A stretch of DNA of 64,000 nucleotides from Mariniflexile sp. AS56 (GCF_030552475.1 NZ_JAUPED010000006.1:124001-188000); one strand, 5' to 3'. Shown: positions 44,000 through 53,930, numbered from the stretch's first letter. Numbers and translations: made by a program. Notes: a model not told the origin generated them from the sequence alone.

Positions 44000-45670
44000 T
44001 TAATAGCCTTCATTTTGTTTCCAACCATTTTCTAGATTCAATTCTATTTCAGATTGAGGGATAGGGAATAACCATTCGTTATCTGGCCATTGAGGTCTTT
44101 CGTTATAAAATGGGGTATAAACATTTGTGTAATCTGATAAAGAACCTTGATCTTCGGTCCAATCAAGAAGAATGTTGGTGGTCTCTGCAACCAATCTATT
44201 GGTTCTTATTAAATCGAATTTTCGTTTAAATTCTGCATTTAATTCCACGCGTCTTTCTTGCCAAACAGCTTCTCTAAAATTAGTCTGTGATAGGGCAGGT
44301 GTTAAATCATTTAATCCTGCTCTATTTCTCAAATCATTTATGGCTTTATAAGCATCGGTATTTGGAGTACCATCAGCTTCATTTTGCGCTTCTGCATAGA
44401 TCAACAAAGCATCCGCATAGCGGTATAATACCACATTTGAATTAGTATATTGAAAACTTGTTCCCTCCAAACCAAGATAGTAAGAGATATCTATAAATTT
44501 TCTAAAGGTTGGTTGGCAAAGGTATGGTTTCCCAGAAGGGGAGTCATATCTGGTCATGATGCTCCAAAGTCGTTCATCGCCATCTTCAAAGGCACTATAT
44601 AAATCTGGGGTCGGCAATTGTGCACCTACTCCTGGTGGCCTTCCTGGGAAGAATAAACCATCAGGGTTATCTTCTGTTTCCTGTCTAAGATTACCTGGCC
44701 AGCCTTCATTTTCTAAAGGTGTTGCATTGGCATTTCCTCCCCAGTAGCCTGCAGCACTTCCGGTACCGTTACTTTCTCTACTTAACCAACTACCAAGACC
44801 TGCAACTTGCACATATGATAATTCTAGCATCGATTCTTTTGTAAATGGGTTGTTGTCTTCCCATGCCATACCAAATGCCGGTGTATTTCCTGACCCCACA
44901 AGGTTTAAGCTATGTGGAGAATTGTCAATAACCTCTTTTGCTTTATCACGTGCTAAAGCCCAATTGGACGCATCGCCTTGAATAAAATCACCTTGAGATG
45001 TTCTTCTATGACCTGCTCGTGTTAAGTATACTTCAGATAAAAGAAGTTTCGCAGTCCATTTTGTAATATGGCCATCGTGTAAAGCATCGCTACAATTTGC
45101 TTCGGCGAACTGAAGGTCAGGAATAATAACCTGATCGTAAATGTCTTCGGCACTTACTCTTGGTTTTTGAAAATCGGCTTCAGAAGTGATTGCATTAACG
45201 ATTAATGGTTGATCGCCAAAGGCTCTCACTAATTGGTAGTAGTATAAGGCTCTTAAGGCTCTTGCTTCACCTAAAACTTTGTTTTTTTCAGCCTCATCCA
45301 TATCTATTGCTGGCACATAGGTTAATACGGTATTAGCTCTACCAATGCCTATCCACCATTCACTATACACACCATGTTGTTCAAATACGGGATCGGATGG
45401 TGATAAGGTATGCGTTCCAAAGGCATCATAATTTCCACCTTGTCTTCTACTTACTTGATCATCTGTATAGGCATCTACAGCGGTCCAAAACCTGTTATGT
45501 ACGTTGCTTAAGCTTTTGTAAACACCATCAACAGCTGTTCTAGCATCTCCGGCAGTTTTGAAAAAATTACTTTCTGAAATAAAGGTTGGTGGTTCTTCTA
45601 GAAGATATTCCTCACACGATATACTCATGACTACAAGTAGTAATAAGCCTATTTTTATTTTTATATTCAT
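44000..45670 (-). CDS. susD: SusD/RagB-family outer-membrane glycan-binding lipoprotein
   Basis: A 556-residue surface lipoprotein (lipobox SISC, Cys19) that captures oligosaccharides and forms the lid of the SusC channel. The mature start EEYLLEEPPTFISESNFFKT is typical of the family, followed by TPR-like helices (ALRALYYYQLVRAFGDQPLI, AKLLLSEVYLTRAG) and the C-terminal segment RYADALLIYAEAQNEA … ERRVELNAEFKRKFDLIRTN. It lies 25 bp after susC. It is the only SusD in the window. Its aromatic binding residues cannot be told by eye, so the glycan is inferred from the neighbours only. Confidence 0.96.
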   Translation of the reverse strand: MNIKIKIGLLLLVVMSISCEEYLLEEPPTFISESNFFKTAGDARTAVDGVYKSLSNVHNRFWTAVDAYTDDQVSRRQGGNYDAFGTHTLSPSDPVFEQHGVYSEWWIGIGRANTVLTYVPAIDMDEAEKNKVLGEARALRALYYYQLVRAFGDQPLIVNAITSEADFQKPRVSAEDIYDQVIIPDLQFAEANCSDALHDGHITKWTAKLLLSEVYLTRAGHRRTSQGDFIQGDASNWALARDKAKEVIDNSPHSLNLVGSGNTPAFGMAWEDNNPFTKESMLELSYVQVAGLGSWLSRESNGTGSAAGYWGGNANATPLENEGWPGNLRQETEDNPDGLFFPGRPPGVGAQLPTPDLYSAFEDGDERLWSIMTRYDSPSGKPYLCQPTFRKFIDISYYLGLEGTSFQYTNSNVVLYRYADALLIYAEAQNEADGTPNTDAYKAINDLRNRAGLNDLTPALSQTNFREAVWQERRVELNAEFKRKFDLIRTNRLVAETTNILLDWTEDQGSLSDYTNVYTPFYNERPQWPDNEWLFPIPQSEIELNLENGWKQNEGY

Positions 45671-45695
45671 CTTTATTATGTTTTAAGTTTGTTTT

Positions 45696-48600
45696 TTAAA
45701 ATTTTAAGTTGACTCCCATTCTGATAACACGTGCAGATGGATAACCAGCATTGTCGTGTCCTAAATTTGTTGTAGAAGACCCTCTTAATGATACATCAGG
45801 GCTAAAGCCTGTGTAGTTAGTCCAAATATGTAAGTTGGTTCCAGAAACGTATACTCTTAAACTACTTATGTTTAGTTTTTCAGTCAATTCTTTTTTAAAG
45901 TTGTAGCCAATAGTTACATTTTGTAAACGAACGAAAGAGCCGTCTTCAATATAACGATCGCTAAAAAGATTGGTGTTGTTACTGTTATTACCAGAATCTA
46001 CTCTTGGCCAAACCGTACTAGGGTTTGTGGGTGTCCATCTATTTTGTGTAAGGTTTAAACTTTGTCTTCCGCTAAAGTTTAACAGACGAATGTTTTGTAT
46101 ATTCGCTATATCTTTTCCTATTTGAGAATCTACAAAAATGCTAAAATCTACACCGCCAATTTTAAAAACATTGCTAATACCAAAGGTTATGTCCGGTTGT
46201 GCTTGACCTATTATGGTTCTATCATCCGCATTAATAGCCCCATCGGGTGTTACATCTTCAAATAATTGTTCTCCTGGTCTGCGGTCTAAATCTGTTACAG
46301 GCTGACCTCCTTCGTAACCATCTACAAAAGTATAAGTAGCATCAGGAGTCGCATTATACATGTCGATACGCTCTTGATTTGTAAGACCTTGAAACTCTAC
46401 AAAGTCATCAAACTGAGCTATTCCTGCAGTTTTATAACCAAAGAAGGTTCCTATTTCTTGGCCTATAATTAAACGTTGGGTTCCGCCGGAAATAGTTCCA
46501 GGATCCCATCCACTGAAAAGATAATCTGAAGCCATATTTCTAACAGTTGTTTTACCTGTAGCAATATTACCTTTTACTCTCCAAGAAAAATTTTCACTGT
46601 TTATGATACGAGCATTGAATGAAGCTTCAAGTCCATTGGTCTCTAAAGAGCCAAAGTTCTCGGTGTACGTGCCAAATCCAGATTGTACTGGTATTCTATT
46701 ACCCGTAAATAATAGGTCCTCTGTTATTTTGTTATAATATTCAAGTGTTCCTGTTAATTTGTTTTTAAATAATCCAAAATCTATTCCAGCATCTAATTGT
46801 GTTGTGGTTTCCCATGTTAAATTAGGGTTTGGTAATTGGCTAGAATAATAAATGGTAGACGTAGCCTCATTAAATGCGGTTAAATCGCTGGTGTATTGGT
46901 CTAAAGATTGATACGTTCGGATGGCTTGGTTACCAGAAGCACCATAACTAATCCGTAGTTTTAGCTCATTTATAGTAGAACTATTTTTCATGAAATTCTC
47001 TTCTGAAAGCTTATAAGCAAAAGCCGCTGCTGGAAAAAACGCCCACTTTTTGTTAGCCGCAAATTTTGAAGATCCATCATAACGTCCTGTTAATGTAAAC
47101 AAGTATTTTTTATTATACGTATAGTTTATTCTTCCAAAGAACGAAGCTAATTTGTCTTCTGAATAAGAAACTCTATCAGGATCTTGAAAGGTTGCCGAAC
47201 CTGGATCGTAGTATGTTAATAAATCATTAGCAAATCCATAATTAGAAACATAAATACCTTCACTTTCACTAGACTCAAGCGATTGTCCTAAAATGGCATT
47301 AATGCTGTTTTTTCTACCTATTTTTTTTCTGAAATTTAAAGTGTTTGTAATAGTCGTTCTTGTATTTCTAGAATCTCCAGTTCTCGCTCTACCGCCTTCA
47401 GCTACGTTATTTGGTAAAATATTTAATTGGTAATAACGTTGCGCTGTATTTCTATTTTGATACGAAAATGCAGTTTTGAATGATAAAGCCTTTGTGAAAT
47501 TATAGGTAGCATCAATATTACCTATCATTTGAGTAAGTAAATTATTGTAATTGTTAGCTGCTAATGCTGTAATAGGAGTCCAAAGCTCAATACCTTCATC
47601 CTCATCATCAGAGAGAAGACCTGAAGTTGGTGACGCTCTAAGAGCTCTAGAAACAGCACTGGTTGCACCTCTAATATTATTAACCTTCGTGCTAATGGCT
47701 TTTTGGGTTGAAGTGACATGAGAATAATTTATACTAGTGCTTACTTTAAATTTTTCAGAAATATTAGCATTTATGTTGGCCCTAGTTGAAGCACGTTTAT
47801 AATCTGTGCCTTTAACAAGACCTTGTGCATTTAGGTAGTTTGTTGAAATTAAGTATTTAACATCTTCATTACCACCACTAAAACCAACATTGGTATTGGA
47901 TGTAGTCCCTAGACGAAAAAGGGTTTTTTGCCAATCGTTATTTTGTAGTAAGCCAGCTCTAGCAGAATCTAGTCTAACCGATTCTGCTTCTACATTGCCA
48001 TTACCAGCATTAGCAGATGCTTCACGATTTAATATATAATAGTTATTCGCGTCTAATACATCTATATACATAGGAACTTCTGAAACTCCATACTCTTGTT
48101 CTACTGAAACAACTCCTTTACCTGTTTTTCCAGTTTTTGTTGTAATCAATATAACCCCATTAGCACCACGTGAACCATATATGGCCGTTGAAGATGCATC
48201 TTTAAGAATTTCTACAGATTCTATGTCTGAAGGATTGATCATTGCCAGAGGGCTTAAAGAGGAGCTTTCTACATCTTCGCTACCTAATCCGTCGGAACTC
48301 GAATTATCCATCGGGATACCATCTATAACATATAAGGGTTCACTACCATTTAGCGAGCTAATAGCTCTAACACGAATGGAAGCACCTGTGCCAGCTTCAC
48401 CAGAATTTTGTGTTACAACAACACCAGCTGCTTTACCTGCTAAGGCTTGATCTAGACTTACAGCCCCTGCTTGAGTAATTTCTTCGGCTTTAATGGAAGA
48501 TACAGATCCTGTTAAATCACTTTTCCTTACCGTTCCATAACCAACAACAACAACTTCATCAAGTGAGGTGTCCGATTTAATTAATGTTACATTAATAATG

Positions 48601-48854
48601 TTTTCATTCCCTACCACAACCTCTTTGGTTTCTGTACCTAAATAGGAAAATATTAAAACATTTCCAGGTTTGGCTTTCAGGGCATATTGTCCATCAAAAT
48701 CTGTTATGGCGCCTTTGGCCATGCCTTTAATAATAATAGTAACACCTATTAAAGGTTGGTTTGTTCCATCTATCACACTTCCTGAAATACTTTTTTCTTG
48801 CGAAAAAGCATGAACGCTTAGCATGATAAGAAAAATGGTTACAATGTTTTTCAT
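45696..48854 (-). CDS. susC: SusC/RagA-family TonB-dependent oligosaccharide transporter
   Basis: A 1052-residue outer-membrane transporter that imports glycan fragments with energy from TonB. The signal ends AFS-QE, then a carboxypeptidase-regulatory-like domain (ISGSVIDGTNQPLIGVTIII), the SLDEVVVVGYGT plug linker typical of SusC, the plug with EPLYVIDGIPMD and DIESVEILKDASSTAIYGSRGANGVI, and a long barrel ending RVIRMGVNLKF. Length is normal for the family. It is the first gene of a four-gene operon with susD, GH29 and a TIM-barrel paralogue. A palindromic motif lies 77 bp upstream of its start. Confidence 0.97.
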   Translation of the reverse strand: MKNIVTIFLIMLSVHAFSQEKSISGSVIDGTNQPLIGVTIIIKGMAKGAITDFDGQYALKAKPGNVLIFSYLGTETKEVVVGNENIINVTLIKSDTSLDEVVVVGYGTVRKSDLTGSVSSIKAEEITQAGAVSLDQALAGKAAGVVVTQNSGEAGTGASIRVRAISSLNGSEPLYVIDGIPMDNSSSDGLGSEDVESSSLSPLAMINPSDIESVEILKDASSTAIYGSRGANGVILITTKTGKTGKGVVSVEQEYGVSEVPMYIDVLDANNYYILNREASANAGNGNVEAESVRLDSARAGLLQNNDWQKTLFRLGTTSNTNVGFSGGNEDVKYLISTNYLNAQGLVKGTDYKRASTRANINANISEKFKVSTSINYSHVTSTQKAISTKVNNIRGATSAVSRALRASPTSGLLSDDEDEGIELWTPITALAANNYNNLLTQMIGNIDATYNFTKALSFKTAFSYQNRNTAQRYYQLNILPNNVAEGGRARTGDSRNTRTTITNTLNFRKKIGRKNSINAILGQSLESSESEGIYVSNYGFANDLLTYYDPGSATFQDPDRVSYSEDKLASFFGRINYTYNKKYLFTLTGRYDGSSKFAANKKWAFFPAAAFAYKLSEENFMKNSSTINELKLRISYGASGNQAIRTYQSLDQYTSDLTAFNEATSTIYYSSQLPNPNLTWETTTQLDAGIDFGLFKNKLTGTLEYYNKITEDLLFTGNRIPVQSGFGTYTENFGSLETNGLEASFNARIINSENFSWRVKGNIATGKTTVRNMASDYLFSGWDPGTISGGTQRLIIGQEIGTFFGYKTAGIAQFDDFVEFQGLTNQERIDMYNATPDATYTFVDGYEGGQPVTDLDRRPGEQLFEDVTPDGAINADDRTIIGQAQPDITFGISNVFKIGGVDFSIFVDSQIGKDIANIQNIRLLNFSGRQSLNLTQNRWTPTNPSTVWPRVDSGNNSNNTNLFSDRYIEDGSFVRLQNVTIGYNFKKELTEKLNISSLRVYVSGTNLHIWTNYTGFSPDVSLRGSSTTNLGHDNAGYPSARVIRMGVNLKF

Positions 48855-49203
48855 ATAAATTATAGTTTATTTAGTTTTTGCTAATGTAAAGCAATTATCA
48901 AAAAACCGTTTTTCTGTATTCGCTCAAATCTTTGCTCATTTTGAGCAAACATGTGAAATAGCCCGTTATACCTGCCTTTCTAGTTTTATTTTAAATTTGA
49001 TTTTCGTAAAATTTACTAATCAAGTGAAAAGAAATGATTTTAAGAAAGGGTATGAGTAATAATAATCGTGAGTTGTATACATGTATGATGTCTTGTTGTT
49101 AAGAGCCTAGTGGTCATTTAGAGCATGTTTTTGATGAAATAGAGGAAGTCAATATTATTATTTGAAGTTAATTTTATCAAAAAAATAACAAAGCATAATT
49201 TGC
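48855..49203. promoter_or_regulatory. Divergent control region of susC and the long plus-strand operon
   Basis: This 349-bp gap separates divergent susC and GH29 genes and contains no reading frame of note. Its main element is the 19-bp palindrome at 48931-48949, with a further GCTCAAA at 48922-48928 and TTTGAGC at 48940-48946 giving overlapping inverted copies. No convincing -33/-7 pair was found on either strand. Because both flanking operons are the core of the locus, this is the most likely target of its main regulator. Confidence 0.5.
48931..48949. promoter_or_regulatory. 19-bp palindrome before susC
   Basis: TTTGCTCA-TTT-TGAGCAAA is a perfect inverted repeat with eight-base arms. Its core TGAGCAAA or TTGCTCAAA recurs at 18861-18869 and 18939-18946, and shorter TGAGCAA matches occur before the genes at 21058 and 30299. 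A dimeric regulator site is likely. Confidence 0.55.
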
Positions 49204-50733
49204 ATGTATAATTTAAAACATTTTGTAACTGGTTTATTGTTCGCTTCAACTCTAATTACTTTAGGTCAAAATGAACAAAAATTTAAAGAAGTGAAAAAGA
49301 TAGCGCCCAATTGGGAATCAATGGCTGCAAATTATGAAGTGCCTGAGTGGTTTGAAGATGGTAAAATCGGGATTTGGGTGCACTGGGGCGTGTCGTCTGC
49401 AATTGATGAAAATAGGCCGCATGATGGTTCGCATTATGGAAGACGCATGTATGGCGAAGCAGGCTATTTAGGGGCTAGTGAAGGTGATTTTAGGACGACT
49501 AAAGAGTTAACGGAATGGCATACAGAACGCTATGGCAATCCATCACAATTTGGGTACGAAAAATTTATTCCAACTTTTAAAGCAGCGCATTTTAAACCAG
49601 AAGAACTCGTTGCTTTTTTCAAAGAATGTGGCGCTCGTTTTATTATGCCAGTAGCAACACATCATGATAACTTCGATTTGTACGACTCTTTCTTTTCTTA
49701 TAATTCGGTTAAAATGGGGCCTAAAAGAGACCTTATTCAAGATTGGAAAGACGCTGCATATAATAACGGTATAAAATTTGGAGTCTCAACACATCTATAC
49801 TGGTCGCCACGTTTTTTTAATACGGCGCGTCAATATCAAAAACCAGGCACGCCAGAGTGGGAATTATTTAATATGGATTATGATCCTAAAGGATTTGCAT
49901 CGCAAGATAGCTGGAACGAGCATTGGTACAAACGTTGTTGGGATTTAATTGAAAAATACAATCCAGACATGTTTAATAACGATTCTCCTTATCCAGATGA
50001 AAAAAAAGGGAAGGGCTTAGGTGTTAAACTTTTTTCTGATTTCTTAAATCATGATTTAAAGCAAAACAATGGAAAACAAACCACCGTATTGTCATTTAAA
50101 AATCAAAAAGAGAATAAAGCGGCTTTTACCTATAATTTAGAACGGGGCATGTTTGCAGAAAAGCAAGAATACCCTTGGATGTGGGCTACAGATCTTTCTG
50201 GAAACTGGTTTTACAGAAAAGGAGCCAAAACTAAAATGAGTGTTCCAGTATTAATAGGTAATGCTGTTGATGCCATAAGTAAAAATGGTGTGGTAATGAT
50301 GAATGTAGGGCTTAAAGGGGATGGTACATTACCAGAAGCTCAAGCGATTATCTTACGCGCTTTTAGAGATTGGATTAGCATTAATGGAGATGGCGTTTAT
50401 GGCACAAGACCTTGGAAAGTGTATGGCGAAGGCCCTTTAGAGATTGTAACCAAAAGAACAGGTGAGAATTTAAAAGAATATTCGGATAAAGATATACGCT
50501 TTACAACTAAAAACGGAGATTTGTATGTTTTTGTATTGGCAGCTCCTACGGAAGGCGTTTTAATTAAAACATTAAAAAGTAAAGGTGTCTTAAACAAGGA
50601 AATAAAAGATATTAGCTTATTAGGAAGCAACGAGAAAATAAATTGGTCACAAAACATAGGTGGTTTATCAATCAATCAACCAAAGGGATTACCAAAACAA
50701 CCAGCAGTATGTTTTAAAATAACATTGAAATAG
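49204..50733 (+). CDS. GH29-family protein with divergent nucleophile region
   Basis: A 509-residue exported protein (signal ending TLG-QN). The barrel has IGIWVHWGVSSA and ATHHDNFDLYDS, matching the GH29 signatures HWG and K/T-H-H-D-G-F, but Asn replaces Gly after HHD. The nucleophile region reads PDMFNNDSPYPDE instead of the common WFDG, leaving Asp260 as probable nucleophile. GH29 members with such changes often prefer branched or 1,3/1,4-linked fucose; that is family knowledge. It has no accessory sandwich. It is the first gene of a ten-gene plus-strand run and is followed after 32 bp by TIM-barrel paralogue C. Confidence 0.9.
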   Translation: MYNLKHFVTGLLFASTLITLGQNEQKFKEVKKIAPNWESMAANYEVPEWFEDGKIGIWVHWGVSSAIDENRPHDGSHYGRRMYGEAGYLGASEGDFRTTKELTEWHTERYGNPSQFGYEKFIPTFKAAHFKPEELVAFFKECGARFIMPVATHHDNFDLYDSFFSYNSVKMGPKRDLIQDWKDAAYNNGIKFGVSTHLYWSPRFFNTARQYQKPGTPEWELFNMDYDPKGFASQDSWNEHWYKRCWDLIEKYNPDMFNNDSPYPDEKKGKGLGVKLFSDFLNHDLKQNNGKQTTVLSFKNQKENKAAFTYNLERGMFAEKQEYPWMWATDLSGNWFYRKGAKTKMSVPVLIGNAVDAISKNGVVMMNVGLKGDGTLPEAQAIILRAFRDWISINGDGVYGTRPWKVYGEGPLEIVTKRTGENLKEYSDKDIRFTTKNGDLYVFVLAAPTEGVLIKTLKSKGVLNKEIKDISLLGSNEKINWSQNIGGLSINQPKGLPKQPAVCFKITLK

Positions 50734-50765
50734 AGTGCTAATATTTAAAATAACCATAACCAATA

Positions 50766-51938
50766 ATGAATTATAACAACGTTTATTTAGTACTACTAGC
50801 CATACTATCTGTGGGCTGCAGTGCTGCTCAAATTCAAGACACTGGAAAACTTCCAGAATTTTCTTGGGACACGATGCCCTTATACATGCATGTGCGTAAA
50901 GACGATGCTTTTACTAAGGATGAAATTAAATATATATCAAAATACCCTTTAGTAACTTTTGAGAAAACAACGGGTAGCAAAACATTTGGCTCTACCGAAA
51001 AAGGAACTATCGAAGCAGCAAAAGAGGTTAAGAAATTGAATCCTAAGACTAAAATTATTTATTACAAAAATGTAGTAATCAATTGGAGTACTTATGCAGA
51101 AGATGAAGCATTTTTGAAAAAGAATCCTGATGCCTTATTAGTAAATGATAAAGGGCAAAAAGTTTTTATGTCAAATGGAAAGACAGGTTATTTTGACCTT
51201 AGCAAAGATTACGTTCGTTCGTACTGGTTGAATCATGTGAAAAAAGAAACCGACAGTCCTTATATTGACGGAGTCTTTCTAGATGCCAATATCAAAGTAT
51301 TAGTTCCTGGTTTTTTTAATAGTAAAGTAGGGGCTAAAAAACAAAAGGAATTAGAAGCGGGTTACTTTAAGATGATGGCAGATTTAAAAGCGGGTGTAGG
51401 TAAGGATAATATACTTTTGGCTAATATATTACGTGTTCGTCCAGAGTTTAAAGACGTAGGAAGAGAATACTTGAAATATTTTGATGGTACGTACCTTGAA
51501 GGATTTGAGCACGAAAGTTTTGGTATGACGTATGCAGAGTACGTTTCTAAGGGAATTGAAGCTTTTCAAAAATCAGCTAAAGAAGGGAATATAGTAGCTA
51601 TGTCTATAGGACTTGGTGAGGGAGAAGATGGAGAAGTAAAAGGAATAGATGACAAAAGAAAAGCAGTTAAGTCAAACGAAAACTTTAAGGAGCGTTTGGA
51701 TTACGTGTTAGCTATCTTTCTAGTTTGTGCCGAAAAACACAGTTATGTCTATCCTCACGACGGTTATAATAGTAAAACATCATCTGTTTGGTTAAAGTCA
51801 TTTCCGCAGTATGAAAATAAATTAGGAGCACCTAAAGGCCCTGCAGTACGCACCGGCTATGTCTATAAAAGGTCATTTGAACATTTAGATGTCACCCTAG
51901 ATATTGAAAATAAAACAGCAAAACTAAACTGGAAATAA
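50766..51938 (+). CDS. Unassigned TIM-barrel glycoside hydrolase-like lipoprotein, paralogue C
   Basis: A 390-residue lipoprotein (lipobox SVGC, Cys18), third member of the family at 33035 and 40934. It keeps FSWDTMPLYMH, KIIYYKNVVINW, YIDGVFLDANIKV with D-G-x-F-x-D, GFEHES with Glu-His, and SFEHLDVTLD at the end, but is more divergent, lacking the HG after the EK element near residue 70. It is the only lipidated copy, the others having plain signals. It lies between a GH29 and a sulfatase in a tight operon (32 and 20 bp gaps). Function is not established. Confidence 0.75.
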   Translation: MNYNNVYLVLLAILSVGCSAAQIQDTGKLPEFSWDTMPLYMHVRKDDAFTKDEIKYISKYPLVTFEKTTGSKTFGSTEKGTIEAAKEVKKLNPKTKIIYYKNVVINWSTYAEDEAFLKKNPDALLVNDKGQKVFMSNGKTGYFDLSKDYVRSYWLNHVKKETDSPYIDGVFLDANIKVLVPGFFNSKVGAKKQKELEAGYFKMMADLKAGVGKDNILLANILRVRPEFKDVGREYLKYFDGTYLEGFEHESFGMTYAEYVSKGIEAFQKSAKEGNIVAMSIGLGEGEDGEVKGIDDKRKAVKSNENFKERLDYVLAIFLVCAEKHSYVYPHDGYNSKTSSVWLKSFPQYENKLGAPKGPAVRTGYVYKRSFEHLDVTLDIENKTAKLNWK

Positions 51939-51958
51939 TTTAAATAACAATAAACATA

Positions 51959-53860
51959 ATGAAAAACAGAACACTTTTTATTAATAAAATACTGGTAGTA
52001 TCTAGCGTATTGCTATATTCTTATACAGCCACCGCGCAAAAAGCAAAAGCAGATATTAAACCCAATATCATTATTTTTTATGCAGATGATTTAGGGTGGC
52101 AGGATACTGAATTAAATAATTTGGATGAACCAAGTCCTTGGGAAACCCCGAATCTTACAAAATTGGCAAAAGAGGGTTTAAATTTTACTAACGCGTATTC
52201 TCCAGCACCTACTTGTGCACCATCTAGAAGTGCTTTATTAAGTGGGTTACATCCCGTTAAAACAGGAATAACACATGTAAGTGGTGGTGGTATGCCAGAA
52301 TCTTCTGGAGGTTCAAGTTACGTGACTCCATTTTTTCCATCAGGATTAATGCCTGAAAACTTTACTATAGCAGAAGCTTTAAAAGCCAACGGCTATACAA
52401 CAGGGCATGTTGGTAAATGGCATGCTGGAAATCTTAAAATTCAAAGTTCATCAAATCAAGGTTTCGATTTTTCTTTTGAATCTAGAGGCGCGCACCAGGG
52501 TCCGAAAAAACCAGACAACCGTTTAACTAATTTCGCAACACACGACAAAAATGATGCCTATCGTTTGAGTGATGAAAAATACCCGCCTTTTACGAAAGCA
52601 TCTCCAAACGGCATTTCGTATCCAACAGATGAGGTTACTGAAAAAGCACTGGAGTTTATAACCAAAAGTAAAAACAAACCTTTCTTTTTATATCTAGCAC
52701 AGTGGTTAGTGCATGCACCAATTCACACAAAAAACAAAGAATTATTACAATATTATAGCGATAAATTGGGCATAGACTTTCCAACCAAAGATATTCCTAT
52801 TACGACAGAAGGGCAAACCAATCCATTTTATGGTTCTATGGTAACCTCTTTAGATTGGAGTTTAGGGCGCGTGGTAGATTTGTTAAAGGAAACAGACGAC
52901 CCTAGAAACCCTGGTAAAAAATTATATGAGACTACTTATATTATATTTACTTCAGATAACGGTGGTACAGAAAGAGCCAATGGAGATTTAGTAACAGATA
53001 ATTACCCTTTAGATGAAGGTAAAAAACACGCTCAAGAAGGAGGTATTAGAGTGCCTATGGTGGTTGTTGGACCCAATATTCCAAAAGGTAAAACATATGA
53101 TGGTTTGGTAAATCAGTTAGATTACTTTCCAACACTTTTAAGCCTTACACACAGTAAAATACCAACGCAATACGGGACTAATTTGGACGGATTAGATATT
53201 ACAGGTGTTTTGTTAGATAATGAAAAGACTATCAAAAATAACGATGGTACACCAAGAGAAGATTTATGGTGGCATTTTCCTCATAATCAAGATGAGACTA
53301 TGCAGTCGGCTATTAGAAGTGGCGATTATAAACTGTATAAGAATCTTATCAAAGGTGATTATGAGTTATATCGTTTGTATAAAGATGGAAAAAGAGCCGA
53401 TTTAGAAGAAAAGTTCGATATTGCTAAAAAAGAGCCGGAAGTAGTTCAAGATTTGGCAGCAAGATTGGAAAAACATTTAAAAGACTACGATGCTAAATAT
53501 CCTTATAAAAATCCTGTAAAATTCAAAAAAGAAGGCGATGTAGTTTCTATACCTGTTGTTGTTGGTGATACTTTTGATGCAAAATCTGGTAAAGTGTCTA
53601 TTACATTGGAAAAAGGGAAATCTAAAATTATCGAAACCTATGCACTTGTAAAAATTACTGATGTTGTTGAAGTAAAAAATAATGGGAAGAAAACAAAGCT
53701 AGGAAAGCATTCATCAACTTATATAAAAGTACCAGTTAATACGGTTAAAGACAATTTAGAGTACACGTTTAATGTGCCTAAAGATGCAGCTGAATATGGT
53801 GTCATTTTAATTGACGAAAATAGATTTATGGTAAAAAGTGAATTTCATAAAGTAAAATAA
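51959..53860 (+). CDS. S1-family sulfatase with C-terminal extension, tandem copy 1
   Basis: A 633-residue exported sulfatase (signal ending ATA-QK). Metal aspartates are 43-44 (YADDLGWQD), and the maturation motif C-A-P-S-R starts at Cys86. HVGKWHAGN, ITFTSDNGGT-like FTSDNGG and EGGIRVPM follow. Residues about 530-633 are an extra beta-rich module (GDTFDAKSGKVSITLEKGKSK … AEYGVILIDENRFMVKSE), also present in the next gene. The two are tandem duplicates. It lies 20 bp after the TIM-barrel paralogue and 70 bp before its copy. The extension may bind the glycan; no evidence shows this. Confidence 0.93.
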   Translation: MKNRTLFINKILVVSSVLLYSYTATAQKAKADIKPNIIIFYADDLGWQDTELNNLDEPSPWETPNLTKLAKEGLNFTNAYSPAPTCAPSRSALLSGLHPVKTGITHVSGGGMPESSGGSSYVTPFFPSGLMPENFTIAEALKANGYTTGHVGKWHAGNLKIQSSSNQGFDFSFESRGAHQGPKKPDNRLTNFATHDKNDAYRLSDEKYPPFTKASPNGISYPTDEVTEKALEFITKSKNKPFFLYLAQWLVHAPIHTKNKELLQYYSDKLGIDFPTKDIPITTEGQTNPFYGSMVTSLDWSLGRVVDLLKETDDPRNPGKKLYETTYIIFTSDNGGTERANGDLVTDNYPLDEGKKHAQEGGIRVPMVVVGPNIPKGKTYDGLVNQLDYFPTLLSLTHSKIPTQYGTNLDGLDITGVLLDNEKTIKNNDGTPREDLWWHFPHNQDETMQSAIRSGDYKLYKNLIKGDYELYRLYKDGKRADLEEKFDIAKKEPEVVQDLAARLEKHLKDYDAKYPYKNPVKFKKEGDVVSIPVVVGDTFDAKSGKVSITLEKGKSKIIETYALVKITDVVEVKNNGKKTKLGKHSSTYIKVPVNTVKDNLEYTFNVPKDAAEYGVILIDENRFMVKSEFHKVK

Positions 53861-53876
53861 AATAAAACTTTGAATG

Positions 53877-53907
53877 TGATACTGTTTATGAAGCTATAAC
53901 AGTATCA
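53877..53907 (+). terminator. Hairpin between the tandem sulfatases
   Basis: TGATACTGTT at 53877-53886 and AACAGTATCA at 53898-53907 form a perfect ten-bp stem with an 11-base loop, followed by TATTTGTTT. It lies 17 bp after the first copy's stop and may reduce read-through into the second. Confidence 0.55.
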
Positions 53908-53930
53908 TATTTGTTTAAAAAACAGAGATA

